DNA from: Skeletonema tropicum
Taxonomy: Eukaryota; Bacillariophyta; Thalassiosirophyceae; Thalassiosirales; Thalassiosiraceae
Direction: 5' to 3'
DNA: 64,000 nucleotides
NCBI GenBank assembly: GCA_037178625.1
Contig: CM074143.1
Span: 1,302,001-1,366,000 of the forward strand
The position numbers and the translations under genes were made by a program. Under the pieces are notes generated by a model. That model saw only the letters and a program-made list of their open reading frames with translations, did not search any database and had not been told where the DNA came from. Each line of letters starts with the position of its first letter. The first letter of the stretch is position 1. Below, piece by piece: positions 19,703 through 30,917 of this stretch.

Positions 19703-20469
19703 GTTAAGAGTAAGAGTGTTGGCGACTGGGGGCAATCAGGAAGAGAATTTTTGAATGCACTCTATCTGTAGGAGCAAATGTGGGTGTTGGAGTAGGTAAG
19801 AGTGTTGGTGTTGGCGGCTGAGGGCAATCAGGCAGAGAACTTTCAAAAGCACTCTACTATTTGGTAGGAGCAAATGTGTGTGCAGCTGCAGCGTCAGGTC
19901 ACGTTCAAATATTCTTATCCAATAGTAAAAATAATTCCTGAGAACTCGTCGCAAGAGCAAGAGTGAAATGCTGCATTATCTTTCATTGTAACGATTGTTG
20001 CCGCTCTTTTCAGCTCTCTTTTACTTTTACCATTTCCATCACTTGTGCACCACGTATGGTTATTGGTATTGGCATTGGTAGTGGCATTGGCAGAAAGTCC
20101 AAGTCCAACCTTTTATCAGTTGTATCTGTATCTTCCTTTGAAATGGAAAGACCTATTTTGTCCCGCCTGCAACTGCAACTGCTTCAAGAAGGAACTTACC
20201 TGCGCCTGCGACTGCGAGGCTGGGTCAACGCTCCATTCACGCTTGAGACAGGGAAATGAACAACAACAACACGCGTTCGCCTCCTACAGAGGGGAACGAC
20301 GAGAAAAACACAAGTGTGAACTGACACAAATGTGAACCGACACAAGTGTGAACCGACACAAGTGTGAACCGGTTCAGGTTCAGGAACACCAGCATGAACC
20401 ATTTCATCAGGGGTTGGCCTCTTGATCCTGCCATAATTTTATCAACAATCAAACGATAGCACAAAAATC

Positions 20470-20964
20470 ATGAAGCTTCATCTTATTATCTCCGCCGCCT
20501 TGGCTCTTCTCTCAGCCGCTCCAGGAGCTGTCTCTGCCGCTGTGACTGTAAGTTTGCATTGTTATATGCTCCGTCTCCGTTCGTTTGATAAGTCAGTTCA
20601 TGTGCTTCGTCTTGCCTTGACCTTGCCTTGCCTTGCCTTGCAGCCGTTCTAATGACTCAAGTTCAAGTTACTGACGCCTCTCACTTCACTCTCACTTGCA
20701 TGCTATACATTATAGTATCCTGTCAGTGGATTTGAAAATGACGGTGACGGAATTACTGCTCTGTCCGAGTTCGACGAATTCGATGAGTCCGAGGATGAAC
20801 CAATTTTCCTTGCCGCTCGATGCAGGCGCAGAAAGATGAGGGGTTGCAGAAGGGCCAAAAGATGCAGGTGGATTAAGCGCAGGCGCAGGTGCGTAGCAAA
20901 ACGCGTTGTCGTCAAAGACCTTGACGATGAGGATGAGGAGTTTGATTTCTTTGATGAGGAGTAG
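20470..20964 (+). CDS. Secreted acidic/Arg-Cys-rich precursor, copy 4
   Basis: Exons 20470-20547 and 20716-20964 encode the same 108-residue precursor as copy 1. The intron is 168 bp. The unit continues to 21251, where the Ty3/Gypsy element has inserted 11 bp downstream of GAAATGCTGC, in the spacer before the second block. Confidence 0.8.
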
Positions 20965-21246
20965 GTTAAGAGTAAGAGTGTTGGCGACTGGGGGCAATCA
21001 GGAAGAGAATTTTTGAATGCACTCTATCTGTAGGAGCAAATGTGGGTGTTGGAGTAGGTAAGAGTGTTGGTGTTGGCGGCTGAGGGCAATCAGGCAGAGA
21101 ACTTTCAAAAGCACTCTACTATTTGGTAGGAGCAAATGTGTGTGCAGCTGCAGCGTCAGGTCACGTTCAAATATTCTTATCCAATAGTAAAAACAATTCC
21201 TGAGAACTCGTCGCAAGAGCAAGAGTGAAATGCTGCATTATCTTTC

Positions 21247-21251
21247 ATTGT
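21247..21251. repeat. 5-bp target-site duplication ATTGT (left) of the Gypsy element
   Basis: ATTGT flanks the LTR start at 21252 and recurs at 39192-39196 after the other LTR. Removing the element restores the array sequence TTTCATTGTAACGATTG seen in other copies. Confidence 0.95.
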
Positions 21252-21547
21252 TGTCAGCGGCGGTAGCTGATACGGTGAGTTGAATGAATAACTTGGTTGT
21301 TATGAAATTATGCTAGTCTGCGTTAAGAGTGATCGATGCAGCTTCCGGAAGAAGATGGCTGAAGGAAGACACGTCATCGATTGATAACGGTGACGTACTG
21401 AGATCCTGTGGCTCTCGTACGTTATCTGTTACTTAATGTGGAAGGAAAGACAGACAATGACTTAGCGAGTCATTGGCGAGCTGGACCGTGTGCTAGGCTA
21501 CAGGAAACGGGATTGGTATCTGGCTAATGTAGCCAGTGCCTATGACA
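21252..21547 (-). repeat. 3' LTR of the Gypsy element, intact
   Basis: The 296-bp sequence has TGTCAG and TGACA ends. The adjoining GGGGGCGAG (minus strand, just upstream of the LTR) suits a polypurine tract. It pairs with the split 5' LTR at 32592-32637 plus 38939-39191. Confidence 0.93.
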
Positions 21548-21733
21548 CTCGCCCCCAAGTGTCGGGATCAAAGGGGAGAACACAAGGAGAAAACCACGTG
21601 GTATAAAACTCTTTGAGGAGTGACGGTCGGGGACTTTGTCCACGCACGGTGAGCTCTGGTAAAAAGACTTGTTGAAAAAAAACGTACTTGATACGTTGTG
21701 ATGTTTAATTTATATTGTACACACCCCCCTGCT

Positions 21734-23026
21734 CTATGATTCTTCATTTCTATCGAAGTATGGGGTTATTCTCCTAATGTTAATTCGTTCACTGATTGAA
21801 CCCTTTTGTATCCTGACAGTTCCATTCGTGTAGACTTCCGTAACAGCATAAGGTCCTTTGTTCCGGTCGTCGGCTTTAGGAAGCCGCTCACCATTAATGT
21901 CCTTAATGATGAGACACTTACTACCAATCTTATAATCATACGGTAGACGTCTCGAGTTTTCTCGGGCGTTGTCACTGTCCACTTGCATCTGTCGTCGACG
22001 GCCGATGTCAGCCCAGTCTGCCACATAAGGGATGTCGAATAACATGTCCCTACCGAATATAGCAGCACCAGGTGACGACTTGAGCACTGTGTGATGGGTC
22101 GCTCGGATTGCCCACGCTGTGTTGGTGATCCAATCGTCTATTTGAGCGTCAGTTACCTCATCGAGGTCATTGAGACCTGAGGTGCGCAACATGCTGTTGA
22201 CAACACCGTGCACACGCTCTAGAATAGCGTTTGCTTGAGGGTTTCTGCTGGAGGTCGGCTTTCTACCAATGGTGTAAGTTTTGCATAACTCGGCGAGGTG
22301 AAGTTTGAATTCACCTCCATTATCACACGTCACGTATCGTGGACGAGGATAACGACTCAACCAGCATTTGTTAAAGAGACGCGATATTGTCTCAGATGAT
22401 TTGTCGATGATCTCTGATTTTATCATTTTGTCTTCTTTCTTGTCGTATTTGTCGACGATTTTAGTTGGCAATTCGACGATCTCAAACCATCCCGTGGCCA
22501 GATCGATCATAGTCATGCACATGAAATCCATGCAAGTACCGGCTTTGTCCTCAATCTCAATTGGTCCAATGAGATCGACGCAGACGGTATGCCATGGTCT
22601 AACGATTGCATCTTTCGGCGGAAGATGGCCATATTTTCGCTTGCGCGACTTGCCCTTCTGACATTTATCGCAGGTTTTGACCAGCCGTTTTATTTGAGCA
22701 CTCATTCCGTGCCAATACATTACTGCGGAAATTGTTTCCATCATTCTGTCTCTACCGGGGTGTTGAAGGTACGTGTGATACCAAGCCAGCACTTTCTCCT
22801 GCAAGGAGTCCGGTATGACGAGTCTGGGTTGTCTAGTGTCTCTGCCCTTAACGAGGACTTCAACATCATCGTAGATCATAAGTTGGAACTGCGAGTCACG
22901 CTGAGGTTTCTCAAAGTGCTTTTTCCACTTTGCATCAGCACGCTGTTCGGCGGCAATCTCACTAATCGTGACAGGGTAGACCATGTCTTCCTGTTGTTCT
23001 ACTTGTGAGAAGAGATGCGTCATCAC
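21734..23026 (-). CDS. Gypsy integrase (C-terminal part of a split pol)
   Basis: This is the downstream half of pol. The frame continues upstream of Met to 23074 (KNDYDPEDS), where the inserted element begins, so it is not a free-standing gene. An HHCC zinc-binding region runs from HTYLQHPGRDRM to CDKCQKGK. The DDE core has VCVDLIGPI, YVTCDNGGEF and NPQANAILERVHG. A C-terminal basic region (GPYAVTEVYTNGTVRIQ) resembles the SH3-like integrase tail. The catalytic triad appears intact, but expression as part of pol is blocked by the insertion. Confidence 0.93.
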   Translation of the reverse strand: MMTHLFSQVEQQEDMVYPVTISEIAAEQRADAKWKKHFEKPQRDSQFQLMIYDDVEVLVKGRDTRQPRLVIPDSLQEKVLAWYHTYLQHPGRDRMMETISAVMYWHGMSAQIKRLVKTCDKCQKGKSRKRKYGHLPPKDAIVRPWHTVCVDLIGPIEIEDKAGTCMDFMCMTMIDLATGWFEIVELPTKIVDKYDKKEDKMIKSEIIDKSSETISRLFNKCWLSRYPRPRYVTCDNGGEFKLHLAELCKTYTIGRKPTSSRNPQANAILERVHGVVNSMLRTSGLNDLDEVTDAQIDDWITNTAWAIRATHHTVLKSSPGAAIFGRDMLFDIPYVADWADIGRRRQMQVDSDNARENSRRLPYDYKIGSKCLIIKDINGERLPKADDRNKGPYAVTEVYTNGTVRIQKGSISERINIRRITPYFDRNEES

Positions 23027-23432
23027 TTGTTTAGGTTGTGGTAATGACTGTGAGTCTTCCGGGTCATAGTCATTTTTCGGCCCTCGGGGCCCCGGGTCGA
23101 AACAAGCGCAGTGAAGTGTCGATAACGGGGCCGGGAGGTGCCCAACCCCTTATGGTCACAAATTCTCCATTTTTTTCCAAACTTTTTTCTACAGGGATCT
23201 TGGTAGGAATCAGTATAGTAGCTGTTTAGTGAGAAAGTTTACCTGCTGGACACGTAGAGGCTCTGTAGACCCATACCGCTGTAGGATTTGTACTTGTTCC
23301 TACGTAGAAAGCAAGAAGTACCTGGCTTAAAGGCGCTTTTTAGAAATTGATTGGCTATATCTGTCGAGGATACCATCATTTGCAGAAAGAAATACAGGTA
23401 CATTGTCATTATAGGTGACATGTTTCTTCATC

Positions 23433-24280
23433 ACGAGAAATATTCTCCCTTTGTTGTATCCTTTATTGATTGTCGTTAATTTGTCATGTTGCCGCGATTG
23501 ATAATAAATTTGTCTTGAAGACAAATTTATTTTCCATGCAAGTTGTGAATATCGCATTGTATCGTCCACTAGGCAAAATAATCGCGTGGCAATTGGTATT
23601 CTTTCTTCGTTTCTTTCCATTTTTTGTTTGGGCTGGTTATGATTTCGGTGATGCGGTTCGTCAGGTCCTCTCTATTCTTTATTAAAGTACCACTCACTGC
23701 CTTTTGATAAGTTGTTTTCGTCATTTCATCAAGCTTTCTTTTGTTGTATCTTGTCTTGGTTTCTTCTGCCTTGCCGTCAAGGTACTTGACCCATTTGTCC
23801 CGCTTCTTGAAGAGTTTGCAGAGTTGGCCATCTTGGTTCGTCTTGCAATTGTGTAACCATTCTACAGACACGCTCGGCCCTGTCCAATAAATGGCACTAT
23901 CCGTCGGGTGCATAACATTTTTGGAACCAAGTGTTTTGCCCCTGCTGGTAGCAACGTATCCTGTCCCAAGGCACTGGCTTCTCTCCCAGAGCTCATCTGA
24001 CGGATCTATCACCATGCGATTCCATCGATCGTCCTTGCCGAACCCGGCCTCCATGCCCTGGCAGCGGTGTATTGTGATTGCGAATGCAATTTGCAGGGGC
24101 ATGAACGTGGCAGTACAGCATCCCTTGTTGCAGATGTGAGTGTAGGGTGGTATTGGCACGTGCTGAGTGGAGTGGTGGAGTGGAGTGATTGCAAATTTGT
24201 GTAAAGAGGGATGATTGATCAGTGCCATGCTATATTTCGAATTCAAGAATACATTTCTACATTCACTCACCGTTGGATTC
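23433..24280 (-). repeat. Direct repeat, copy 1 (848 bp, helicase C-terminal region)
   Basis: The stretch from ACGAGAAATATTCTCCC to CACCGTTGGATTC recurs at 24616-25462 with a few substitutions. It covers the last 230 codons of the helicase fragment plus 3' flank. Confidence 0.9.
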
Positions 24281-24561
24281 TTTTTGTCCCAGGGTTCAAT
24301 GCCTTGCCGGGGTTTGAAGTATGGGAAATCAACGACTATATACTTTGGGAGGGATTCAACACCATTTGTGTTTGGTCCTACGGAGTGCTGCTCGTCATAA
24401 ACGATGTCAATCACCTTCCCAATCGCTCCAACGTACAGGCCAGAGTTCGGATCAATGTTCGCTGTCTCCAGGCACACGTGCACACCAACGGAAACGTCTA
24501 AAGTGTACAACATCTTTTTGCCGAAGAAATGCGACTGGTACACAGTGGGATTGCCAACCAT
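23569..24561 (-). pseudogene. PIF1-like helicase C-terminal fragment, longer copy
   Basis: The 330-codon frame extends upstream without a start (LSVPVARLRCQFKSN precedes Met), so it is truncated at its N-terminus. Motifs include YIVVDFPYFKP, FMPLQIAFAITIHRCQGMEA (helicase motif V/VI region with Gln-Gly) and GTGYVATSRGKTLGS (the Arg-finger region of PIF1-type enzymes). A basic tail follows. No Walker A or B segment remains. It is probably the remains of a Helitron-type replicase-helicase. Confidence 0.8.
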
Positions 24562-24615
24562 GTTGCTCTTGAATTGGCATCTGAGCCGTGCTACCGGTAC
24601 TGACAGCCGTTTCTG

Positions 24616-25462
24616 ACGAGAAATATTCTCCCTTTGTTGTATCCTCTATTGATTGTCGTTAATTTGTCATGTTGCTCGATTGAAAATAAATTTGTCTTGA
24701 AGACAAATTTATTTTCCATGCAAGTTGTGAATATTGCATTGTATCGTCCACTAGGCAAAATAATCGCGTGGCAATTGGTATTCTTTCTTCGCTTCTTTCC
24801 ATTTTTTGTTTGGGTTGGTTATGATTTCGGTGATGCGGTTTGTCAGGTCCTCTCTATTCTTTATTAAAGTACCACTCACTGCCTTTTGGTAAGTCGTTTT
24901 CGTCATTTTGTCGAGCTTTCTTTTGTTGTATCTTGTCTTGGTTTCTTCTGCCTTGCCGTCAAGGTACTTGACCCATTTGTCCCGCTTCTTGAAGAGTTTG
25001 CAGAGTTGGCCATCTTGGTTCGTCTTGCAATTGTGTAACCATTCTACAGACACGCTCGGCCCTGTCCAATAAATCGCACTATCCGTCGGGTGCATAACAT
25101 TTTTGGAACCAAGTGTTTTGCCCCTGCTGGTAGCAACGTATCCTGTCCCAAGGCACTGGCTTCTCTCCCAGAGCTCATCTGACGGATCTATCACCATGCG
25201 ATTCCATCGATCGTCCTTGCCGAACCCGGCCTCCATGCCCTGGCAGCGGTGTATTGTGATTGCGAATGCAATTTGCAGGGGCATGAACGTGGCAGTACAG
25301 CATCCTTTGTTGCAGATGTGAGTGTAGGGTGGTATTGGCACGTGCTGAGTGGAGTGGTGGAGTGGAGTGATTACAAATTTGTGTAAAGAGGGATGATTGA
25401 TCAGTGCCATGCTATATTTCGAATTCAAGAATACATTTCTACATTCACTCACCGTTGGATTC
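24616..25462 (-). repeat. Direct repeat, copy 2
   Basis: This is the 847-bp counterpart of 23433-24280. Beyond AATCCAACG it departs into the unrelated gene fragment at 25449-27123, so the junction lies inside a short shared sequence. Confidence 0.9.
24751..25452 (-). pseudogene. PIF1-like helicase C-terminal fragment, shorter copy
   Basis: At 233 codons it repeats the C-terminal part of the longer fragment (ATFMPLQIAFAITIHRCQG, GTGYVATSRGKTLGS). The upstream half is replaced by a different sequence. It begins MSECRNVF at a GTG codon, not an ATG, so it is unlikely to be translated alone. Confidence 0.8.
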
Positions 25463-27123
25463 CCTTTTCCGACAGCTCTCCCAACATAGATCCAATAGTT
25501 CCAGACGCTTTTGTGTTCTGTGGAATTTCTCCAACTCCAACTGGCCGAGCTGCATTGCCATTATTGCTACGAAATACACCAGCATCGTCTGCTTCCAAGG
25601 GGGCGTTATCAACATTACCAACACCCATATTGGTGCCATCATTATCACGTTCTCCTGACAGTCTAGCAACCGAAGTAGCATTACGACACGGATAATCCTT
25701 CACGGTAGAACCAGAAGACTCATGAAACAGGCGGTCGAGACAGCTGCGCGGAAGTCTACTGGTAGACGGAGAATCATATAAATGATCGCGAATGGTTTGG
25801 CGGCCCACAAGACTGCGATCTTCTGAGCAGCGGCGATATGCGCGAACAGTAGCAGGTTGTTCCCCAGCATGATACAGCAACGCCGGAAGATTAGTTGGGT
25901 CAACTGCTGACTCCTCATCAGAAGGAGTAGACGCTGGTATGTCCGTTTCAGACGGATGATGAGTATTCACTGGAGTTGCGGCACTACCATTGCTCTCTTT
26001 AGGGCACTGCTGTTCGATGTCATAATTTTTTGATGATTGCTTTAACTTTAACAAAGAACTCGCCTGCTCGACAACGTCATAATCATTATTATTATCGCAT
26101 GATCTCCATGATTTGCATGATGCATCAAATGCTTCTGCCTGCTCAAAGTTAGTGCATCTAACATGAGCGGGAGAGATGCAATCGCCTTGCTTTGTCTGCA
26201 GAAGAGGTATATCATGCTCGTTCTTGTTGTTGTTGTTGTCGACAACATCTTTTTTGTTGCCCGCTGTCACACCGCCATTGCTGAAGTAAATGAAAATAGG
26301 GATAAGTAAGGATAAGTGATTAGTTTTTGACATGACGACATTCATATGGGAGAAACAATACCAGTTCAAGTTTAAAATAAATTTGCATACATCACAATTT
26401 TATTTTTGGCATGAACTCTATGGAAGGTTAATACCACACAGCAAAAAGCGACTTAAATGTAGATGAATGAGCGATCCTTTCTATGTTCGTACGATCACTC
26501 TACGTAATGTTTTACGCAGTGTTAAGCGTTTCGCTTATACATGAAATTCTGAATCACATAAGACGCTTCTTCCAATTTCAGCTCATCTTAACAATACACT
26601 TTCGGACTTACCCATTAGACAATACGCTGGAACACTCTGGAGCAGCCAACGACTGCAAGTTATGACTGTTATTTATACAACGGCCATAATTCATTATTCC
26701 AGCTTTGCTTTCTGCATCCGATTTGTAGAACTGAGCCGAGCTTGAACCGTTACAGGTAACGTTGCGATTGGAAATGACATTGTAAGCGATAGATAATTGT
26801 TCCTGTCTGGTGCGATATAGATCCATTACGCATCCTAGCTCAGACAATACATGTTTTAGTTCACGCATATTGCAAGAGGAAAGAACAAGCCTCAGAAGAG
26901 TATGTGGATCAGTAGAGTGTTCGAAGCATGGATTGCGCGATGATTGTAAGTCTACTATTTCGCGGAAGATATGATCGCCTACACGCACTTTCGGCCATTG
27001 GACTTTGTAAATTATTTGACGAATAGACAGAAATGAGCATCTAACACCCTTCCGAGCGCTCTTGCTGTTCACGTCGGAAGAGGATGGTTGCTGTTGCTGC
27101 GCTTTCTCTCTTGAAGTGTGCAT
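25449..27123 (-). CDS. Two-exon gene of unknown function inside the Helentron-like element
   Basis: Exon 1 runs 27123 to 26612 (MHTSREKAQQQQPSSSDVNS...ECSSVLSNG). A GTAAGT donor and TTTACTTCAG acceptor define intron 26611-26281. Exon 2 runs 26280 to 25449, in matching phase. The predicted product of about 445 residues is Ser/Asn-rich. Exon 1 contains SIRQIIYKVQWPKVRVGDHI and a Cys-containing helical stretch. I recognise no family. The 3' end stops at the junction with helicase repeat 2 (LGELSEKGIQR), so it is probably a host gene fragment captured by the element and truncated. Confidence 0.5.
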
Positions 27124-28393
27124 ATTTTATACGGTCAATTTTGTTCGTGGTTTGGTTATGCCGGTCCGTAATGGTCACATATTTAAGATATTGATTTGCG
27201 TGCGAGGAATGTCATACGCAAGCCACTCATTATTATTTATGCACTCTTCTAATTGCATGTGGTGTTCCGTAGCATGATAGTCGATGAGTGGCTGCGCGGA
27301 AAAGTCACGGATGGTGGCGACATGTTCTTCCTGCCAGCAGAGAAGCTGACACGTTGAAGTTAGGAGAGGAACAAGTGACGTCATATATTTGAGAATATGT
27401 AAAACGCGATCGGTATAAAGTACTGTCAAACGCGATCGGTAAATTATTTCGTCAAAAAGCCAACTCGGTTTTTGCATGATCGATGATCGTGCAGAAAAAG
27501 AGAAAAAGATGCCACCACAATGGCCTACAATGGCACCCCTAGTATGGCCGCCTATCTCAGTCCATGAGTATATTTCATAAGGTATCGATGGCCCATCCCT
27601 TAAACGACATTATGGCGATTTTTTCGCAGCAGTGTGGCGTTTCGGCTGCTGTAGGGGTGGAGATAATATCATTGCAATCCACTTCATTGAGATTTGAAAT
27701 GAAAACAACCACCTTCCCTGCACCCATCGAAGATGATAAACATCTATAGGCACTACCCCTCCGCTACCCATCGCCGATGATAATATGAAGTGAGATTCTG
27801 GTTGCTCGGAATGACCATTAAAGCCCCCCCACACCTCCAAAATACCAAGGACACAAGATGTGCACAAAATTGCATAAATAATTTGACACTCTAACACAAC
27901 AATAAGCCTGTAGACGGCGGATCGAGCGGCTCTAAAGACCGCAACTCATCAACATTATTATATATAAGAAGTGTCGGCTATTTATTGTCCATAATATTGC
28001 AATAGGCTGGATAAAAATAGCAACATCATAGACAGAAATGACATTTATGTAGCATGTATTAGTCATTTATTAATGCGGTGTAGACAGTTGTAATAATAAA
28101 ACCCTGCGGCTGAATAGTTGCAAAGGGTGTTGTCTGCGATATAGTTCACTGGATATTACTATTGGTAGGGTTTGTGCAACGTGGTGGCTATGAGAGTAGC
28201 GGCTATGATGTTAGATACTGACTGTCGAACGAAAAAACATGCATGCATGCAGTTGTGCTCGGAAAGCGCGCTGCACTTTTTTGTTAGCTGCTATCAAAAT
28301 CTTATGCATCTACGATGCAATTTTGATTGGAACGGCTCTAAGTAAGTAAGTGAGTATGTACTATAAAACGTTTCTGTTATAAGAATGTTATTA

Positions 28394-28550
28394 AACAAGC
28401 ATTGCAGAGCAACTTTATAGACGGATACATTGCAAAAAAAAATCCAACACGAAATCCACAGAATAATTTTGTCATCATGACACATTTATGTTACAACAAC
28501 AAGCATTGCAGAGCAAATTTATAGACGGGTACATTGCACAAAAAAAAAAC
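28394..28550. repeat. Two direct copies of an about 50-bp subterminal repeat
   Basis: ACAAGCATTGCAGAGCAACT at about 28396 recurs as ACAAGCATTGCAGAGCAAAT at about 28499. Each is followed by TTTATAGACGG and an A-rich tract. They lie just inside the right inverted repeat of the Helentron-like element. Confidence 0.8.
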
Positions 28551-30890
28551 AGGCCCCGAGGGCCCGCGCCGCACTACACACCATACACAACATGCAGTCA
28601 CAAATCGCCGCGCGCACCATTTCATATAATGGCTGAAAAGGGAAACCATCGCGTTCCACTTCTCATGACGGTTGGTTTTCCAGTTGCCGTCATCATCCAC
28701 TTCGTCGTCTTTGTGGGGATTTGTCTTTGGACAGTAGTCAAGACGTGATATAGCGTCGGCTACTGTGTTATCAATACCTTTGATGTACCTGATGTCAGGT
28801 CCAAACTCATTCAAGATGACCATCCAACGGCGTGTCCGATCAGAAGATTGGCCGATGTTGTCTCTTGTGAGGTTGATATGATCAGTGTAGATGATAATCT
28901 TTTGACCCAAGAGCATGCTTCGGAATTCTTGAAGTAATTCGACGATAGAGAGGAGCTCTAGGTCCGTGACTGAGTAATTTCGTTGCGCCGTAGTCAGCTT
29001 CCTGCTGAAAAAGGCTAAAGGCCTATTTTTCTGTGTAATTACGCCCCCAAGCTGACGCTTGGACGCATCTGTGTAAATTACGAAAGGCTCATCGTCTTCA
29101 TATGACGGATATGCTAGGATTACGTCCCGTGCAATAATTTTCTTGATCTCTTCAAACGCTTCTTGGTGAATGCTGTCCCAATGCCAAGGCTTAGGCGCTT
29201 TACGTTGCGTCCCATCTTTCTTTTTCTTTTTTGAAAGCTTGGTAGATCCACATTCCGCTACGAGATCAGTGAGCGGAGCAAGAAGATCCGTACGTCGATG
29301 CCAAAGGTCTCGATAGTACTGAATTATTCCGAGAATGCGTTGTAATTCTTTGACGTTTTTCGGCGGCTGAAGAGCCAGAATTGCGTTGACTTTGCTCACT
29401 TGAGGTTTAATTCCCTCCCGTGACAGAGTACACCCAAGATACTCGACCTCTTCGGCAGCAAAGTTACATTTGGCAGCGTTAACTTGCAGACCTGCGTCAC
29501 GCAATCTTTGAAGAACTGTATTTAGTTTCTCCAGATGGTCCTCGAAGGTACCAGCGGTGATGAGCAACAAATCATCAATGTATGCTCTTACATATTCCAA
29601 ATCGTGGAATAGACCGTTCATTTTCGATTGAAAGATGTCTGGACTACAGGCGACCCCCATAGGTAGACGTTTGTAGCGATAGAGACCCCATGGAAACACG
29701 ATAGTGCAAATATCCATGGTTGCTGGGTCCAACCTAAGGTGATAGTATCCCATATTAAGGTCAATCGCTGTGGCCCATTGAAAGTCCTCGATCTCCTGCA
29801 ACGTCTGCGCAATCTTCGGCAACGGATAAGGCTTGCGAATCAGGCGTGCATTGAGAGCGCGGAAGTCCGTAAGGAAGCGGACTGTACCATTTACTTTTGG
29901 TATGACGAATGAGGGGGCTCCCCATTCGCTTTGCTCAATTGGTTCTAAGACACCAATGTCTATGAGTCTTTTTAGTTCTTTCTTGATTGTATCTCTGTGA
30001 ATTCGAGGAACGGGAAAGGCCCGACCTCGGAATGGCTTTGCCCCTGGCTTCAGCTCAAAATTCACGAATTCTTTGTCCCATGTCCCCAATTTGCCTTCAA
30101 ACATTGACTCATGGCGAGTCAATACTTTGAGGAGAGCTTCTTTCTGGCTATTGGTGAGGTTTGGGCAGTTTTCTTCGACCACTTTAGGCAGGTCTGCCTT
30201 TTCGTACTTGGCGTCTAATATCTTGACGACTCTTTCTGTTGCCTGTTTGGTTGAGGATGGTTCCATTGCCTCATTGTAGGTGTTGAAAAGATCGCGTCTA
30301 GATTGTAGCTCTTCGTTCGACTTCATTGGTGTCTGGATTCCATCGAGTGTTAATACTCGGTTTTCGAAATCCAAGAGTGCATTCCAACAGGCCAACGTCT
30401 CTATCCCTACAATGAGGTCGTACGTTGGGTTATCATTTACAGAAACAATCTTTACATCTGCTTTGCAGGAAAAAATCTTGCTCTGAGAGAGCTCGGGAAA
30501 GAGCAAGTCCATTTTGGCAACGTCGTTGGTGATGAAGTCTCCATTGGAGGTTGTCCATCGTGACGGTTGGCTCTTTCGTACCGCTTCAAATTTAAGGAAT
30601 TCAGAGCGGGTGAGGAAAGCTATGTCTCCATCACTCCCAGTGTCCAATAAGATTCGAAAGGGCCGAGTCCTCTTGTTAAGTCTCCTTTTAAATACGGGGC
30701 TGCCTAAGACGACGGTCTTGAGGCCCATCCCTTTCCTTACAGTAGCTTTAAGAGTAGCGTGATGAGCTTTTCTCCCACTGTAGTCAATGTTACAAGCGCC
30801 GTTTATCGGCTCACAATCATGGATATGCTTAAAGAGTTTCTTTCTAGGTTTAAGTTCTTCTAGTTGCTCGTATTCGGATTCAGTTTGCAT
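28491..30890 (-). CDS. Gypsy protease-reverse transcriptase-RNase H (N-terminal part of split pol)
   Basis: The ATG at 30890 begins MQTESEYEQLEEL. Aspartic protease motif LLDTGSDGD is near residue 85. RT begins near 270 (KPFRGRAFPVPRIHRDTIKK), has WGAPSFVIPK, the YIDD box in YVRAYIDDLLLIT, and ends with the thumb and connection. RNase H shows FVIYTDASKRQLGG, YSVTDLELLSIVELL and IIYTDHINL, and closes near DAISRLDYCP. Authentic pol ends at 28620 (SHYMK). The last about 43 codons are read from the inserted element. Catalytic residues look intact, but integrase is cut off by 5.5 kb. Confidence 0.95.
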   Translation of the reverse strand: MQTESEYEQLEELKPRKKLFKHIHDCEPINGACNIDYSGRKAHHATLKATVRKGMGLKTVVLGSPVFKRRLNKRTRPFRILLDTGSDGDIAFLTRSEFLKFEAVRKSQPSRWTTSNGDFITNDVAKMDLLFPELSQSKIFSCKADVKIVSVNDNPTYDLIVGIETLACWNALLDFENRVLTLDGIQTPMKSNEELQSRRDLFNTYNEAMEPSSTKQATERVVKILDAKYEKADLPKVVEENCPNLTNSQKEALLKVLTRHESMFEGKLGTWDKEFVNFELKPGAKPFRGRAFPVPRIHRDTIKKELKRLIDIGVLEPIEQSEWGAPSFVIPKVNGTVRFLTDFRALNARLIRKPYPLPKIAQTLQEIEDFQWATAIDLNMGYYHLRLDPATMDICTIVFPWGLYRYKRLPMGVACSPDIFQSKMNGLFHDLEYVRAYIDDLLLITAGTFEDHLEKLNTVLQRLRDAGLQVNAAKCNFAAEEVEYLGCTLSREGIKPQVSKVNAILALQPPKNVKELQRILGIIQYYRDLWHRRTDLLAPLTDLVAECGSTKLSKKKKKDGTQRKAPKPWHWDSIHQEAFEEIKKIIARDVILAYPSYEDDEPFVIYTDASKRQLGGVITQKNRPLAFFSRKLTTAQRNYSVTDLELLSIVELLQEFRSMLLGQKIIIYTDHINLTRDNIGQSSDRTRRWMVILNEFGPDIRYIKGIDNTVADAISRLDYCPKTNPHKDDEVDDDGNWKTNRHEKWNAMVSLFSHYMKWCARRFVTACCVWCVVRRGPSGPVFFLCNVPVYKFALQCLLL

Positions 30891-30917
30891 GATTGTGTTG
30901 GCGCTGCGCCAATCATC

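Larger units (their letters stand above)
23075..28619 (-). mobile_element. Helitron2/Helentron-like element inserted in Gypsy pol
   Basis: Removing 23075-28619 rejoins pol in frame across a run of five T (plus strand), so the ends fall in TT. The short inverted repeats are asymmetric: GGCCCTCGGGGCC at 23079-23091, at the 3' terminus of the element's own strand, and its complement at 28552-28564, 55 nt inside the other end. This asymmetry and TT insertion match what I know of Helitron2/Helentron elements. Inside are two copies of a PIF1-like helicase C-terminus nearest the 3' end and a two-exon gene fragment. No Rep domain was found. A 4-bp TTTC duplication is an alternative reading of the ends. 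Confidence 0.65.

Noticed and set aside
28491..28619. Genuine C-terminus of the Gypsy pol frame (ARRFVTACCVWC...)
   Set aside because: This stretch is read from the inserted element. The true continuation is at 23074.
23075..28623. A classical cut-and-paste transposon with a TTTC duplication
   Set aside because: TTTC flanks both sides, but the termini are not inverted repeats when cut that way. Asymmetric repeats and helicase remnants fit a rolling-circle element better, though not decisively.
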